DNA of 64,000 nucleotides from assembly GCF_000498535.1 (NCBI RefSeq), contig NZ_AVGG01000012.1, positions 1-64,000 on the forward strand, in the 5' to 3' direction. A program made the translations under genes and the position numbers. The DNA is from Flavobacterium limnosediminis JC2902 (GTDB taxonomy: Bacteria; Bacteroidota; Bacteroidia; Flavobacteriales; Flavobacteriaceae). The notes under the pieces are model-generated. The model was not told the origin of the DNA, did not search any database, and saw only the letters and a list, made by a program, of their open reading frames with translations. Of this stretch, positions 9,055-17,094 are shown piece by piece (position 1 is the first letter of the stretch; each line of letters starts with the position of its first letter).

Positions 9055-9072
9055 GCCAACAACGGTTTTGAA
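9055..9072. repeat. Half of a second cassette-end repeat
   Basis: GCCAACAACGGTTTTG begins 6 bases after the stop of the APH-like gene and matches the left arm of the 7905 element (GCTAACAGTGGTTTTG) in 13 of 16 positions. I could not find the matching right arm (GTTGGC or GTTAGC) before the next gene, so this end looks truncated. Confidence 0.5.
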
Positions 9073-9252
9073 CACGCGTAGTCATAGAACATCCGGATAG
9101 TTTATAGGGACTGAAACTTCATTTTGAACCTTGGGTTTAGTGGTAAAACAAACAAAAAAAATCTCCATCTGCTAAAAAATGATCAGAATCTTAGCAGGTT
9201 TTGTAACAGAAGACATGCAAACTATAAATATATCTGCAAAAATTTGATATTT

Positions 9253-9681
9253 ATGGCAAAAAATAAAACAAACGAAACAGAAGCCAATGTAATTGATTTC
9301 ATCAATTCCTATGTGGATAATGACCAGAAGAAAGAAGATAGTTTTCGCTTAATTGAGTTAATGCGTGAATGGTCCGGATTTGAACCCAAAATGTGGGGGT
9401 CAACAATTATTGGATTTGGAAGTTACCATTACAAATATGCAAGCGGACACGAGGGTGATGCCCCACTTATAGGCTTTTCACCACGAAAAGCTGCATTTTC
9501 ACTTTATGTACATTGTCAGGAACAGGACAGTGAACATTTGTTTAATGAATTGGGAAAATTCAAAATTAGTAAAGCCTGTATTTATGTAAAGAAACTATCA
9601 GATATAAATATTCCGATCCTTGAAAAACTTTGCAAGACAACGATTGAATATGTCAAAAAAAATAACGATTGTGCTTGTTAA
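9253..9681 (+). CDS. DUF1801 domain protein
   Basis: This 142-residue protein is read from ATG 9253. An open frame extends upstream to 9124 but that part is low-complexity and starts at TTG. The segment WSGFEPKMWGSTIIGFGSYHY, with the downstream GFSPRKAAFSLYV, is the typical DUF1801 (YdhG-like) signature. It ends with a CAC tail. The family is small and soluble and its function is not established, though some members have been linked to iron homeostasis. It lies at the right edge of the AT-rich accessory stretch. Confidence 0.85.
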   Translation: MAKNKTNETEANVIDFINSYVDNDQKKEDSFRLIELMREWSGFEPKMWGSTIIGFGSYHYKYASGHEGDAPLIGFSPRKAAFSLYVHCQEQDSEHLFNELGKFKISKACIYVKKLSDINIPILEKLCKTTIEYVKKNNDCAC

Positions 9682-9780
9682 GGAAATAAAAACCAACAGT
9701 CTTGAGTAAGTAGAGATTTTATATTTCATGAAGAAATGAAGACTTACTACGTTCAACCTTTCTTTTCTTTAAAAGAAAAA

Positions 9781-9816
9781 CCTCAGAACCTTAGCTTCTC
9801 AGCACCTCAGAACCTT
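9781..9816. repeat. CCTCAGAACCTTAG short-period intergenic repeat
   Basis: CCTCAGAACC, TTAGCTTCTC, AGCACCTCAG and AACC follow one another between the convergent DUF1801 and dnaX genes. The unit matches the reverse complement of the repeat after ppx (5879-5918) and the longer array before kdsB (20303-20388). Confidence 0.7.
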
Positions 9817-9821
9817 TTCTT

Positions 9822-11596
9822 CTATACATCCAAATCAAAAGTCTTACGCAACAACTCCATTGCCGGGTTGAGGCTTTTTAGTTTTTCGTATTTTTCCATC
9901 GGAGTAAACGCATATTTGGTTTCGGTAACTTCGTTTACGTGAACGTCAATTACGATGTCGTGATTATGCAGTTTTCCGCGCAAGTAGCCTACTAATTCAT
10001 TTTTGCTGGCATCAAAATCCACTTTTGAGCCTTCATTTGGCAATTCCAGTTTTATGGTAAACCCATCCAAAGTCGGATCGTTGATAAGCATGTAGGTTGC
10101 CATGATTTTCTGGCCTTTGTCACTCAGTTTCTGGGCAAAGTTAGTCCATTGCAGCAACATTTCCGTTTCCGTGAAAGGCTCTTTCGGCAACTCATCATAG
10201 TGTTTTACATTCGCTTTCTGACTTGCTTCCAGTTCGCGTTTGGCCTTGATACTGGCCAATGATAATGCGGAAACTTTAGGTCCGGTTGAGAGTTCCGACA
10301 GGACTACAGGTTTAACTTCAGGGGTGAGTGGTTTGGCAATTTCAACAACAGGTGCCATATTTTGAGAAATAGCATTGTTTTCTGAAACTTCAATTGTACT
10401 CGGAATTTGTCTTTCTATAGATTCTGACTGAGTAGTACTAACCGGAATTTCACCCTTAGGTTTAACTTCGGTAATGGAATAAGCAGAATTTCGATAATAC
10501 GTGGGCGGAATTATAAAGGACTCAGCTTTTTTTTTTCTCCATCAAAAGTGATAGAGGCAAGCTGCATAAGGCAAAGTTCAACCAAAAGGCGTTGGTTTTG
10601 CGATACTTTATATTTTAAATCACAATCATTGGCGATTTCAATTCCCTGTAAAAGAAACTCCTGTGATGTTTTTTGTGCCTGTTCACGGTATAAATTCTGA
10701 GCATGTTCCCCGGCTTCCAGTAAAATCAAAGTGGCCGGATTTTTACAAACCCATAAATCCCTGAAATGCGAAGCCAAACCGGCTACAAAATGATGTCCGT
10801 CAAAACCTTTCGCCAAAATATCATTGTAAGCCAGCAGTAATTCCGGAATCTTATTCTCCAGAATCAAATCGGTTACTTTTATATAATATTCGAAATCAAG
10901 TACGTTTAGATTTTCCGTTACTGCCTGACGCGTAAGATTGCTTCCGCAGAAGGAAACCACACGGTCAAATATCGATAAGGCATCACGCATAGCACCATCC
11001 GCTTTTTGGGCGATGATATGTAAAGCATCGTCTTCAAAAGTGATATTCTGACTTGCAGCAACTTCCGCCAAATGATCTTTAGCATCTTTAACGGTAATTC
11101 GCTTGAAATCAAATATCTGACAACGTGATAATATCGTTGGTATGATTTTGTGCTTTTCGGTAGTAGCTAAAATGAATATGGCATGACGCGGCGGTTCTTC
11201 CAGTGTCTTAAGAAACGCATTGAAAGCGGCCTGAGACAGCATGTGTACCTCGTCAATAATATACACTTTGTATTTTCCTGTTTGTGGTGGGATACGAACC
11301 TGATCGATCAGATTTCGGATATCGTCAACCGAGTTATTGGAAGCGGCATCCAGTTCGAATACGTTGAATGCAAAATCCTCATACGGATCGTCATAACCTT
11401 CCTGATTGATTTTTCGGGCTAGAATACGCGCGCATGTCGTTTTTCCAACACCACGAGGCCCTGTGAAAAGTAGTGCCTGAGCCAGGTGATTATTATCTAT
11501 GGCATTCAGTAACGTATTTGTAATTGCCTGTTGCCCAACCACGTCCTTAAACGTTTGGGGTCTGTATTTACGGGCTGATACGACGAATTGTTCCAT
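9822..11596 (-). CDS. dnaX: DNA polymerase III subunit tau (dnaX, full-length via -1 shift)
   Basis: The clamp-loader gene is split over two frames. The ATPase part (start 11596) reaches a run of ten A on the coding strand (10527-10536) and stops at 10511. Reading one base back at that run opens a stop-free frame that runs through KAESFIPPTYYRN to 9822. With the -1 shift the length is 1776 nt, exactly 591 codons plus stop, which is normal for a tau subunit. The C-terminal part (ending LLRKTFDLDV) resembles the tau tail of Flavobacterium DnaX and should bind the polymerase. The slippery codons read A AAA AAG in the same phase as the E. coli dnaX frameshift site. A homopolymer sequencing error is the alternative. 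Confidence 0.8.
10511..11596 (-). CDS. dnaX: DNA polymerase III subunit gamma (dnaX, zero-frame product)
   Basis: The unshifted product is 361 residues and would be a gamma subunit: the clamp-loader ATPase without the polymerase-binding tail. Residues 38-48 hold the Walker A motif GPRGVGKTTCA, followed by IDEVHMLS (Walker B) and an SRC motif (LSRCQIFDF). The four-cysteine zinc module usual in proteobacterial DnaX is absent: in its place the sequence reads LARKINQEGYDDPYEDF. The frame ends EKKKLSPL just after the A run, close to the end of domain III, where E. coli gamma also ends. A -7 element lies 18 bp before the start. Confidence 0.85.
   Translation of the reverse strand: MEQFVVSARKYRPQTFKDVVGQQAITNTLLNAIDNNHLAQALLFTGPRGVGKTTCARILARKINQEGYDDPYEDFAFNVFELDAASNNSVDDIRNLIDQVRIPPQTGKYKVYIIDEVHMLSQAAFNAFLKTLEEPPRHAIFILATTEKHKIIPTILSRCQIFDFKRITVKDAKDHLAEVAASQNITFEDDALHIIAQKADGAMRDALSIFDRVVSFCGSNLTRQAVTENLNVLDFEYYIKVTDLILENKIPELLLAYNDILAKGFDGHHFVAGLASHFRDLWVCKNPATLILLEAGEHAQNLYREQAQKTSQEFLLQGIEIANDCDLKYKVSQNQRLLVELCLMQLASITFDGEKKKLSPL
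10527..10536 (-). promoter_or_regulatory. Ten-A slippery run in dnaX
   Basis: The coding strand reads GGAG, then ten A, then GCTGAG. Zero-frame codons are GAA AAA AAA AAG CTG, so the last seven bases form A-AAA-AAG in E. coli phase. A GGAG Shine-Dalgarno-like stretch precedes the run directly. Ribosomal -1 slippage, or transcriptional slippage to eleven A, would both join the gamma and tau frames. Confidence 0.7.
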
Positions 11597-11613
11597 AGAT
11601 TTTTAATCGATTA

Positions 11614-11621
11614 CAAATATA
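11614..11621 (-). promoter_or_regulatory. -7 element of dnaX promoter
   Basis: TATATTTG on the minus strand matches the Bacteroidota TAnnTTTG element 18 bp before the dnaX start codon. No TTG at 17-23 bp upstream could be seen, so the assignment rests on the -7 box alone. Confidence 0.45.
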
Positions 11622-11684
11622 GAATTTTTGCTGATTTTCTTATTCTGTAATTCGATTATTTGAAGAAAAGTTATTCACAAATCA

Positions 11685-11984
11685 TCAACGGCTTCTTTTT
11701 ATGGAAAGATCAATTAAAATTTTAGCAGCTTCACTCTCTGAATTTGCCGAAAATCCGGTTACAAAAACACCTTTTTTACCGTTTTTAATCGATTTTATTC
11801 CGTAAACCGTAGCTTCATCATCCGGACTACTATCGCCTTCATAGCGGTAAATGTGTACAATTTCATAATTTTCAGGATGGGACACGATATCCTTTTCATT
11901 AATGTTGAAATCATGGGTAAAACCATTTTCATTCAATTCGTCCAAAGCTTCGGAAACGGTTGCGTAGTGGTATGTATGAGCCAT
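11685..11984 (-). CDS. Small conserved protein, tandem paralogue A
   Basis: This 99-residue protein starts at ATG 11984 ([19 protein letters not shown]). It shares most of its length with the next gene: both have a TVSEAL or SVSKAL segment, [29 protein letters not shown] and a C-terminal KKGVFV-G-(S/A)ANSESE segment. Such proteins are common in Flavobacteria and are sometimes labelled phosphoribosylpyrophosphate synthetase, but they are far too short for that enzyme and show no PRPP-binding loop. The function is unknown. I rejected a longer start because the extra eight residues are absent from the paralogue. Confidence 0.75.
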   Translation of the reverse strand: MAHTYHYATVSEALDELNENGFTHDFNINEKDIVSHPENYEIVHIYRYEGDSSPDDEATVYGIKSIKNGKKGVFVTGFSANSESEAAKILIDLSIKRSR

Positions 11985-12083
11985 AATTAGGTGTTTTTGA
12001 TTAAACATTTGAACAATTGAGTACTAACAATGAGATTTATTGATTTGAATGTGTAAAAATTATTTCCGTTTCCGACTTTCAAC

Positions 12084-12386
12084 TCACAGTCCTTTTCGTG
12101 ATTTAATAGAAAGTCCTATCAAAAAACGGGCAGAATCAGATTCGGAATTAGCAGCATATCCGGACACGAATACCCCTTTTTTGCCTGATTTGGATTTAAT
12201 ACCATAAACCGTCGCTTCGTCGTCAGGATTGGAATCCCCCTCATAACGATAGATATGTACAATCTCAAAATCATGCGGGTTACTTTTGAATTCACTGTTA
12301 TTTATATTGAAATCAATGACAAAGCCCAATTCCTTGAGTTCCTGTAATGCCTTGGAAACACTTCCATAATTATAAGTATGTATCAT
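12084..12386 (-). CDS. Small conserved protein, tandem paralogue B
   Basis: This 100-residue paralogue of the downstream gene starts at ATG 12386 ([21 protein letters not shown]). An open frame continues upstream to 12701, but that part runs antisense through the RNase P RNA and is not protein-like. Conserved features are [18 protein letters not shown] and [18 protein letters not shown]. The C terminus is basic (KSRKGL). The two copies lie about 100 bp apart in the same direction, as expected from a tandem duplication. The function is unknown. Confidence 0.75.
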
Positions 12387-12477
12387 GATTTGAAAAAAAT
12401 TGGATTTAGGGATATTAAATTTACGATTTTTATCCACTCTTTTTACAGAAACTAATGTTAAAGTGTTTTTGAGAAAA

Positions 12478-12509
12478 TTGATTTTGGCCATTTTTTTATC
12501 GTAAGTTTG
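12478..12509 (+). promoter_or_regulatory. rnpB promoter (TTG-N21-TAAGTTTG)
   Basis: TTG at 12478-12480 and TAAGTTTG at 12502-12509, separated by 21 bp, match the Bacteroidota -33/-7 consensus. The first base of the RNase P P1 helix is at 12513, the expected transcription start distance. Confidence 0.75.
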
Positions 12510-12512
12510 CAG

Positions 12513-12824
12513 TGCAGACCGCCTTATCGTCGTCTCGTCTTTTGTGACGAGAGGGAGGAAAGTCCGGACACCAAAGAGTAGCATAGCGGGTAACGCCCGT
12601 CCGTCGAAAGGCGAGGACAAGTGCAACAGAAAGTATGTACAGGTAATGCTGTAGTGAAACCAGGTAAACTCTATGCGGTGAAATGCCAAGTATATCAGCA
12701 TTTAAGGGCGACTCGTCCGTTGTTGAAGGGTAGGCAGCTTGAGTTATTCAGTAATGGATAATCTAGATAAATGATAAGGTATCATCAGTAATGATGAGAA
12801 CAGAATCCGGCTTATAGGTCTGCA
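12513..12824 (+). ncRNA. rnpB: RNase P RNA (class A)
   Basis: The ends pair as P1: TGCAGACC at 12513-12520 with GGTCTGCA at 12817-12824. Between them are the universally conserved blocks GAGGAAAGTCCGGAC near 12550, a core ACAGAAAG, GGTAAACTC, and the 3' ACAGAATCCGGCTTATAGG near 12800. This is the catalytic RNA of RNase P, which matures tRNA 5' ends. A T-rich stretch follows and may end transcription. Its last 13 bases overlap the end of the response-regulator gene on the other strand. Confidence 0.97.
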
Positions 12825-13504
12825 TTTTTTATTTTTAATTCCAAACCAATATTTCGGATACTTTCAATGGAGATATTAGCATCATTGCATAAATATTTCC
12901 TTAGTTTACTGATATATACATCCATGCTTCTCCCGGAGAAAAAATCATCTGTACCCCAAAGTGATTTTAAAATTTCCTCCCGCTTTAACAGACGGTTTTT
13001 ATTTTGGAAAAGGAAAAGGAGTAAAGCAGCTTCTTTTTCGGTGACTCTTTGAATTTCGGTATTGAAATGTAACTCGAATCGTAATGTATCAAAAAGATAA
13101 GAACCGATTTTAATTTTTTCCGATATTGAAACATCGTTTTTTCCTGTTCTTTTCAGGATATTATTTATTCTTAGAACCAATTCATCCGCTTCAAACGGTT
13201 TTACGATATAATCATCAGCGCCGAGTTTTAAACCTTTGATTTTGTCCTCTTTCATTTTTTTTGCCGTGAGGAAGATAAAAGGCGTTTCAGGATTTACTTT
13301 AATGATCTTTTCAGCCAGCGTAAATCCGTCTATCTTCGGCATCATCACATCAAAAATACAAATACTGAAAGCCTCATTTTGAAACATCTGCAAAGCTTCT
13401 TCTCCGTCTTTTGCCCAAACAACGGTATAACCGTACAATTCAAGATATTGCTTCAGGACAAGTGCAAAATCGGTGTCGTCTTCAGCTAAAAGTATTTTTT
13501 TCAT
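12812..13504 (-). CDS. OmpR/RprY-type response regulator
   Basis: This is a 230-residue two-component response regulator. The receiver domain has LLAEDDTDFALVLK with the acidic pair, the phosphorylated aspartate in CIFDVMMPKIDG at about residue 52, and lysine in DDYIVKPFEADE near residue 102. A winged-helix output domain follows (KEAALLLFLFQNKNRLLKREEIL, GRSMDVYISKLRKYL). It resembles Bacteroides RprY. It lies 6 bp after the kinase gene and is divergent, with the kinase, from an outer membrane receptor preceded by three 11-bp-spaced boxes, so that receptor is the likely target. The stop codon lies inside the 3' end of rnpB on the other strand. Confidence 0.92.
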   Translation of the reverse strand: MKKILLAEDDTDFALVLKQYLELYGYTVVWAKDGEEALQMFQNEAFSICIFDVMMPKIDGFTLAEKIIKVNPETPFIFLTAKKMKEDKIKGLKLGADDYIVKPFEADELVLRINNILKRTGKNDVSISEKIKIGSYLFDTLRFELHFNTEIQRVTEKEAALLLFLFQNKNRLLKREEILKSLWGTDDFFSGRSMDVYISKLRKYLCNDANISIESIRNIGLELKIKNADL

Positions 13505-13510
13505 AGGAAA

Positions 13511-14884
13511 CTAAATAGAAGGAATGCTTATGGTAAAAGTCGCACCTTTTCCTAAATCACTGATGACTTTAACGGAGCCCTTATGCGCTTTTATAATTTG
13601 ATCTACATAATAAAGTCCTAAACCCAAGCCTTTTGTATTGTGAAGGTTGCCTTTTTCAACTCTATAGAATTTATCAAATAAAAGGGTATGCTTTTCTTTT
13701 GAAATACCAATTCCGTTGTCCTGAATGCTGATTTTAAGGTTATTGTTTTTCAGTGAAGTTGTTATTGATATTTCCGTACAACCATATTTTACAGCATTTT
13801 CCAAAACATTGTTTATGGCCGTAGTCAAATGAAATTTGTCAAGATCTAACGAAAGTTCCGGAGTATTGAATACTGTTGAAATTAATGCCTTCGGATGTAC
13901 AACTTTAAAATCATCAACGATAGTCGTTAAAAATGAATTTAAGTTTATCTTTTCTTTCTGAAGTTCAATTTCATCATGACCTAAGGAATTAGTCATTACC
14001 TGATCTATAAGATTCTGTAAACGAATATTTTGACGATTTATCGTATCAAGAACCGCATTGAAGGTGTTCTCATTCTCTTTAATTTCCGGTCTTTCTAAAA
14101 TTCTAGTGGAAACGGATAGAGTGGTTAATGGTGTTTTCAGTTCATGCGTAATATTGTTGATGAAATCAGTTTTTATATCGCTTACTTTTTTTTGCTTTAT
14201 CAAAGCTTTGATTGCAATAACAAATAAGCTAATCAAAATAAGCATTGATGCTATTGAGAAGATGAATATCAGAGCCATTCGTTTGAGGATGATTATTTCC
14301 CAATTCTCAATCGAGACATAAAGCGTATCTTCCGTAAGTAGTCTGTAAGGAGAATTTATGTGTTGCCTAGTTGTAAAATCACTCGTTGTCCCTACATAAC
14401 TCCGAACCAGAAAAGCATTGTCAAGCGATTTCAAATTACCGTAAATTTTATTTTTTATAAAAGGTTTTTCAGAAAACAGCGTATCTGTTTTTTGATTGTT
14501 ACCGTAAATGACAAATTTGTCTAAAACTATGGCAAAATCAATATCATTATCAGGGAATTCCAGTTCAAGTTTACGTTTTAATTTTGATGTCAATTCACCT
14601 TTGAAATCATTCTCTAATATTCTTTCTTTTATACTTGACCGGCTTTTTGGATCTGTAAAGTAGTTTTCAGCCAATTCCTTGTAAAGGAGGTCTTTTTTAT
14701 TGAAAGTAGTAGAATCAATATCGCTGAAATTATTGGTGATTTTTGCTATTTTTTCTTTGACTTCGCCTCGGAATTGGGCTACTTTATAGTCATAAGTGGT
14801 TTTAACCAAATAAAATTGTATTGCCGAAAGCGCCACCAGAACAATTGCGGAAAGACCTATTAAAAAATTTACTTTGAGTTTCAT
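13511..14884 (-). CDS. Sensor histidine kinase partner of the RprY-like regulator
   Basis: This 457-residue membrane kinase has one N-terminal membrane helix (about residues 5-25), an extracytoplasmic domain of about 175 residues with no family I recognise, and a second helix near 203-226 (IFIFSIASMLILISLFVIAI). The H box is FINNITHELKTPLTT, with the phosphorylated histidine near residue 247. The N box is NVLENAVKYG, and the G boxes are DNGIGIS and GLGLGLYYV. No HAMP domain is obvious. It is the first gene of the pair and is divergent from the receptor gene at 15010. Confidence 0.92.
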   Translation of the reverse strand: MKLKVNFLIGLSAIVLVALSAIQFYLVKTTYDYKVAQFRGEVKEKIAKITNNFSDIDSTTFNKKDLLYKELAENYFTDPKSRSSIKERILENDFKGELTSKLKRKLELEFPDNDIDFAIVLDKFVIYGNNQKTDTLFSEKPFIKNKIYGNLKSLDNAFLVRSYVGTTSDFTTRQHINSPYRLLTEDTLYVSIENWEIIILKRMALIFIFSIASMLILISLFVIAIKALIKQKKVSDIKTDFINNITHELKTPLTTLSVSTRILERPEIKENENTFNAVLDTINRQNIRLQNLIDQVMTNSLGHDEIELQKEKINLNSFLTTIVDDFKVVHPKALISTVFNTPELSLDLDKFHLTTAINNVLENAVKYGCTEISITTSLKNNNLKISIQDNGIGISKEKHTLLFDKFYRVEKGNLHNTKGLGLGLYYVDQIIKAHKGSVKVISDLGKGATFTISIPSI

Positions 14885-14935
14885 TTACCTTATTTCAACA
14901 TTTCAAAATTAGCTTTTTTATCCAAAAGAAATCTT

Positions 14936-14963
14936 ATTAACCCTGCATTAACCTTCAATTAAC
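14936..14963 (+). promoter_or_regulatory. Three ATTAAC direct repeats at 11-bp spacing
   Basis: ATTAACC begins at 14936 and 14947 and ATTAAC at 14958, exactly 11 bp apart. Direct repeats on one helix turn are the usual binding pattern of OmpR-family response regulators. They lie between the two-component operon and the outer membrane receptor gene, about 47 bp before the receptor start. The regulator encoded at 12812 is the likely binder. Confidence 0.6.
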
Positions 14964-15009
14964 TTTCGGTGTGAAACTTTAGAATCAAATTTGCGCTCAA
15001 ATAAAAATA

Positions 15010-17094
15010 ATGAGAAAGCAAACGATAATTATTCTGGCCTTATTCTTCACATTTCACTTTGGAAACGCTCAGGATTCTTCCAAAAATTTAGAGGAAGTAG
15101 TGGTGAAAACAAATCTTAGAACATTTTCGAATAAAAACGGAACGATAAAAATAGATGTGGCCAATTCGGTGTTGAATGGAGTTTCAAATACGCTGGATTT
15201 ATTAGCTAAATTACCTAAAATTCAGATAAGTCCAAACAAAGAAAATATTACTGTAGCAGGCAAAGGAAGCCCGTTGATTTACATTGATAATCAGAGAGTC
15301 GAAATCAATGATTTAAATTCGTTGTCTGTGGAAGACATAAAAACGATTGAAATCATTGACAATCCTTCTTCAAAATATGAAGCTAATGGAAGAGTTGTCG
15401 TTTTAATAACGCTAAAACTGAGTAAAAAAGAAGGCTTTAAAATAGTTGTTACTGAAAATGCTTCTTTCAAAAAATATTTCAACAATTATTTTGGAGTCAA
15501 TTCAACCATCAAGAAGAACAGATTTGAATACAAAGTAAATTTCAATTACAACCAATTAACGCTTTGGGAAAGTAACGGTAATGATTTTACGATTCATAAC
15601 GAAGGTATTACATCTAATTATTTGACGGAAGCTGTAACCAAAAGACCTCAGTTTATTTTCGGGAGTGGTGTTTTTTATAAAATCAATGAAGACGATTATC
15701 TCTCATTCAATTTTAACGGAAATACTCATAAGGATCAATTTGATATCAACACAATAACTTACAATGCGGATCTAAATGCAGAAAACAGCATTGAAACATC
15801 AAATGAAAATAAGGAAAAGAGGCAATTTTATAATGCATTTATAAATTACAATCATAAAATTAAAAGTATAGAAGGAATTGTGTTTACCGGATTTCAGTAT
15901 TCCAATTTCGATAAGAAAATGGAAAGCTTTATTTCCAATAATTATAATGATACTGAATTTGAAATATCGCAAAATAGAGATCAGAAATTCAGTATAACCG
16001 TTTTTTCCGGAAGGTTGGATTTTGTAAAAACATTTCGAAATCAAATGAAATTGGAACTCGGAGCACTTTCTTCACAAGCAAATTCGAACTCAGATTTCTT
16101 TGCTGAAAATTTTAATCCTCCAAGCACCACAACGTCAAGATATAATTATAAAGAGAAAAACAACGCAGGATATTCACAACTATCCGGAGCGATTAAAAAA
16201 ATGAGTTATTCTATTGGATTGAGAGGCGAAAATACCGTTATAAAAGGTAAATATGAAAATGAAAACGAACTATCAATCGATAAGGATTATATTAATTTCT
16301 TTCCTAAACTGCAACTCGAAATCCCGATTGACAGCACCAAAACAATCACTTTTAATTATGCAAAAAGTATTTTGAGACCCAATTTTTCATCAACGAATCA
16401 AATTTCGACTTATATCAATCCGTATTTAGTTTTTACCAATAACATTAATTTGAATCCGACAATTATTGATGAAGTTGCTGTGAGTTTTCAACACAACGAA
16501 AAATCGGTAAGGTTGAGTTATAATAAGAAAAAAAATCCTGTTTATTACGGAATTTCATATGATGAAACACAAAATCTTCTAACTTTTAAACCTACGAATT
16601 TTGAAAAAGAAACAGGTTTTAATTTAGAGTTTACCTTACCATTTCATTATAAATCCTGGTCAACAACAAACGTTTTGAGTGCGACAATAAATAAAATTGA
16701 AGATCCATCAGCTGCAATGATGACTTCAAAACCATACTTGTATTATTATTCCAATCACTCTTTTAAATTACCTAAAGCTATAGAATTGGCTGTAACTGGT
16801 TGGGGTTTAACCGAACAAAAAGAAGGTGTTTTTGAAAGGAATGCTTTATTTACGATAGATCTGGCGGTCTCAAAAACTTTTTTAAAACATTTTGATTGTA
16901 CTTTGAGTTACAATGACATTTTTAAAAAACTGAAATACTATGAAAACTTTACAATGAATTCAATTACTGCTAACGGGAAATATTTTACGGATGTGCACAT
17001 GCTTTCACTATCGATAAAATATTTCTTTGGAAAGATTAAAAATTCGGAATTTCAGGAAAAAAGTATAGATGAAAATTTAAACAGGATCAAATAG
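15010..17094 (+). CDS. Outer membrane beta-barrel receptor with TonB-type plug
   Basis: This 694-residue protein has a signal peptide (residues 1-20, ending GNAQ). A plug-like domain follows (LEEVVVKTNLRTFSNKNGTI, LLAKLPKIQIS, IYIDNQRVEINDLNSL, SVEDIKTIEIIDNPSSKYEA). A long beta-barrel with many aromatic strands makes up the rest. It fits the outer-membrane beta-barrel family related to TonB-dependent receptors. It lacks the carboxypeptidase-like N-terminal domain common in larger members. The transported or sensed molecule is unknown. It is divergent from a two-component operon with phased boxes between them, so it is probably the target of that system. It abuts rsmD tail to tail. Confidence 0.85.
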   Translation: MRKQTIIILALFFTFHFGNAQDSSKNLEEVVVKTNLRTFSNKNGTIKIDVANSVLNGVSNTLDLLAKLPKIQISPNKENITVAGKGSPLIYIDNQRVEINDLNSLSVEDIKTIEIIDNPSSKYEANGRVVVLITLKLSKKEGFKIVVTENASFKKYFNNYFGVNSTIKKNRFEYKVNFNYNQLTLWESNGNDFTIHNEGITSNYLTEAVTKRPQFIFGSGVFYKINEDDYLSFNFNGNTHKDQFDINTITYNADLNAENSIETSNENKEKRQFYNAFINYNHKIKSIEGIVFTGFQYSNFDKKMESFISNNYNDTEFEISQNRDQKFSITVFSGRLDFVKTFRNQMKLELGALSSQANSNSDFFAENFNPPSTTTSRYNYKEKNNAGYSQLSGAIKKMSYSIGLRGENTVIKGKYENENELSIDKDYINFFPKLQLEIPIDSTKTITFNYAKSILRPNFSSTNQISTYINPYLVFTNNINLNPTIIDEVAVSFQHNEKSVRLSYNKKKNPVYYGISYDETQNLLTFKPTNFEKETGFNLEFTLPFHYKSWSTTNVLSATINKIEDPSAAMMTSKPYLYYYSNHSFKLPKAIELAVTGWGLTEQKEGVFERNALFTIDLAVSKTFLKHFDCTLSYNDIFKKLKYYENFTMNSITANGKYFTDVHMLSLSIKYFFGKIKNSEFQEKSIDENLNRIK

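Noticed and set aside
10359..10510. dnaX as a pseudogene broken by frameshift
   Set aside because: The downstream frame is stop-free from the A run, keeps a tau-like tail, and the joined length is exact; slippage or a read error explains it better than decay.
12387..12701. Upstream extension of the second small paralogue gene to 12701
   Set aside because: The extra residues run antisense through the RNase P RNA and its promoter region and do not resemble the paralogue, which starts with ATG at the equivalent position.
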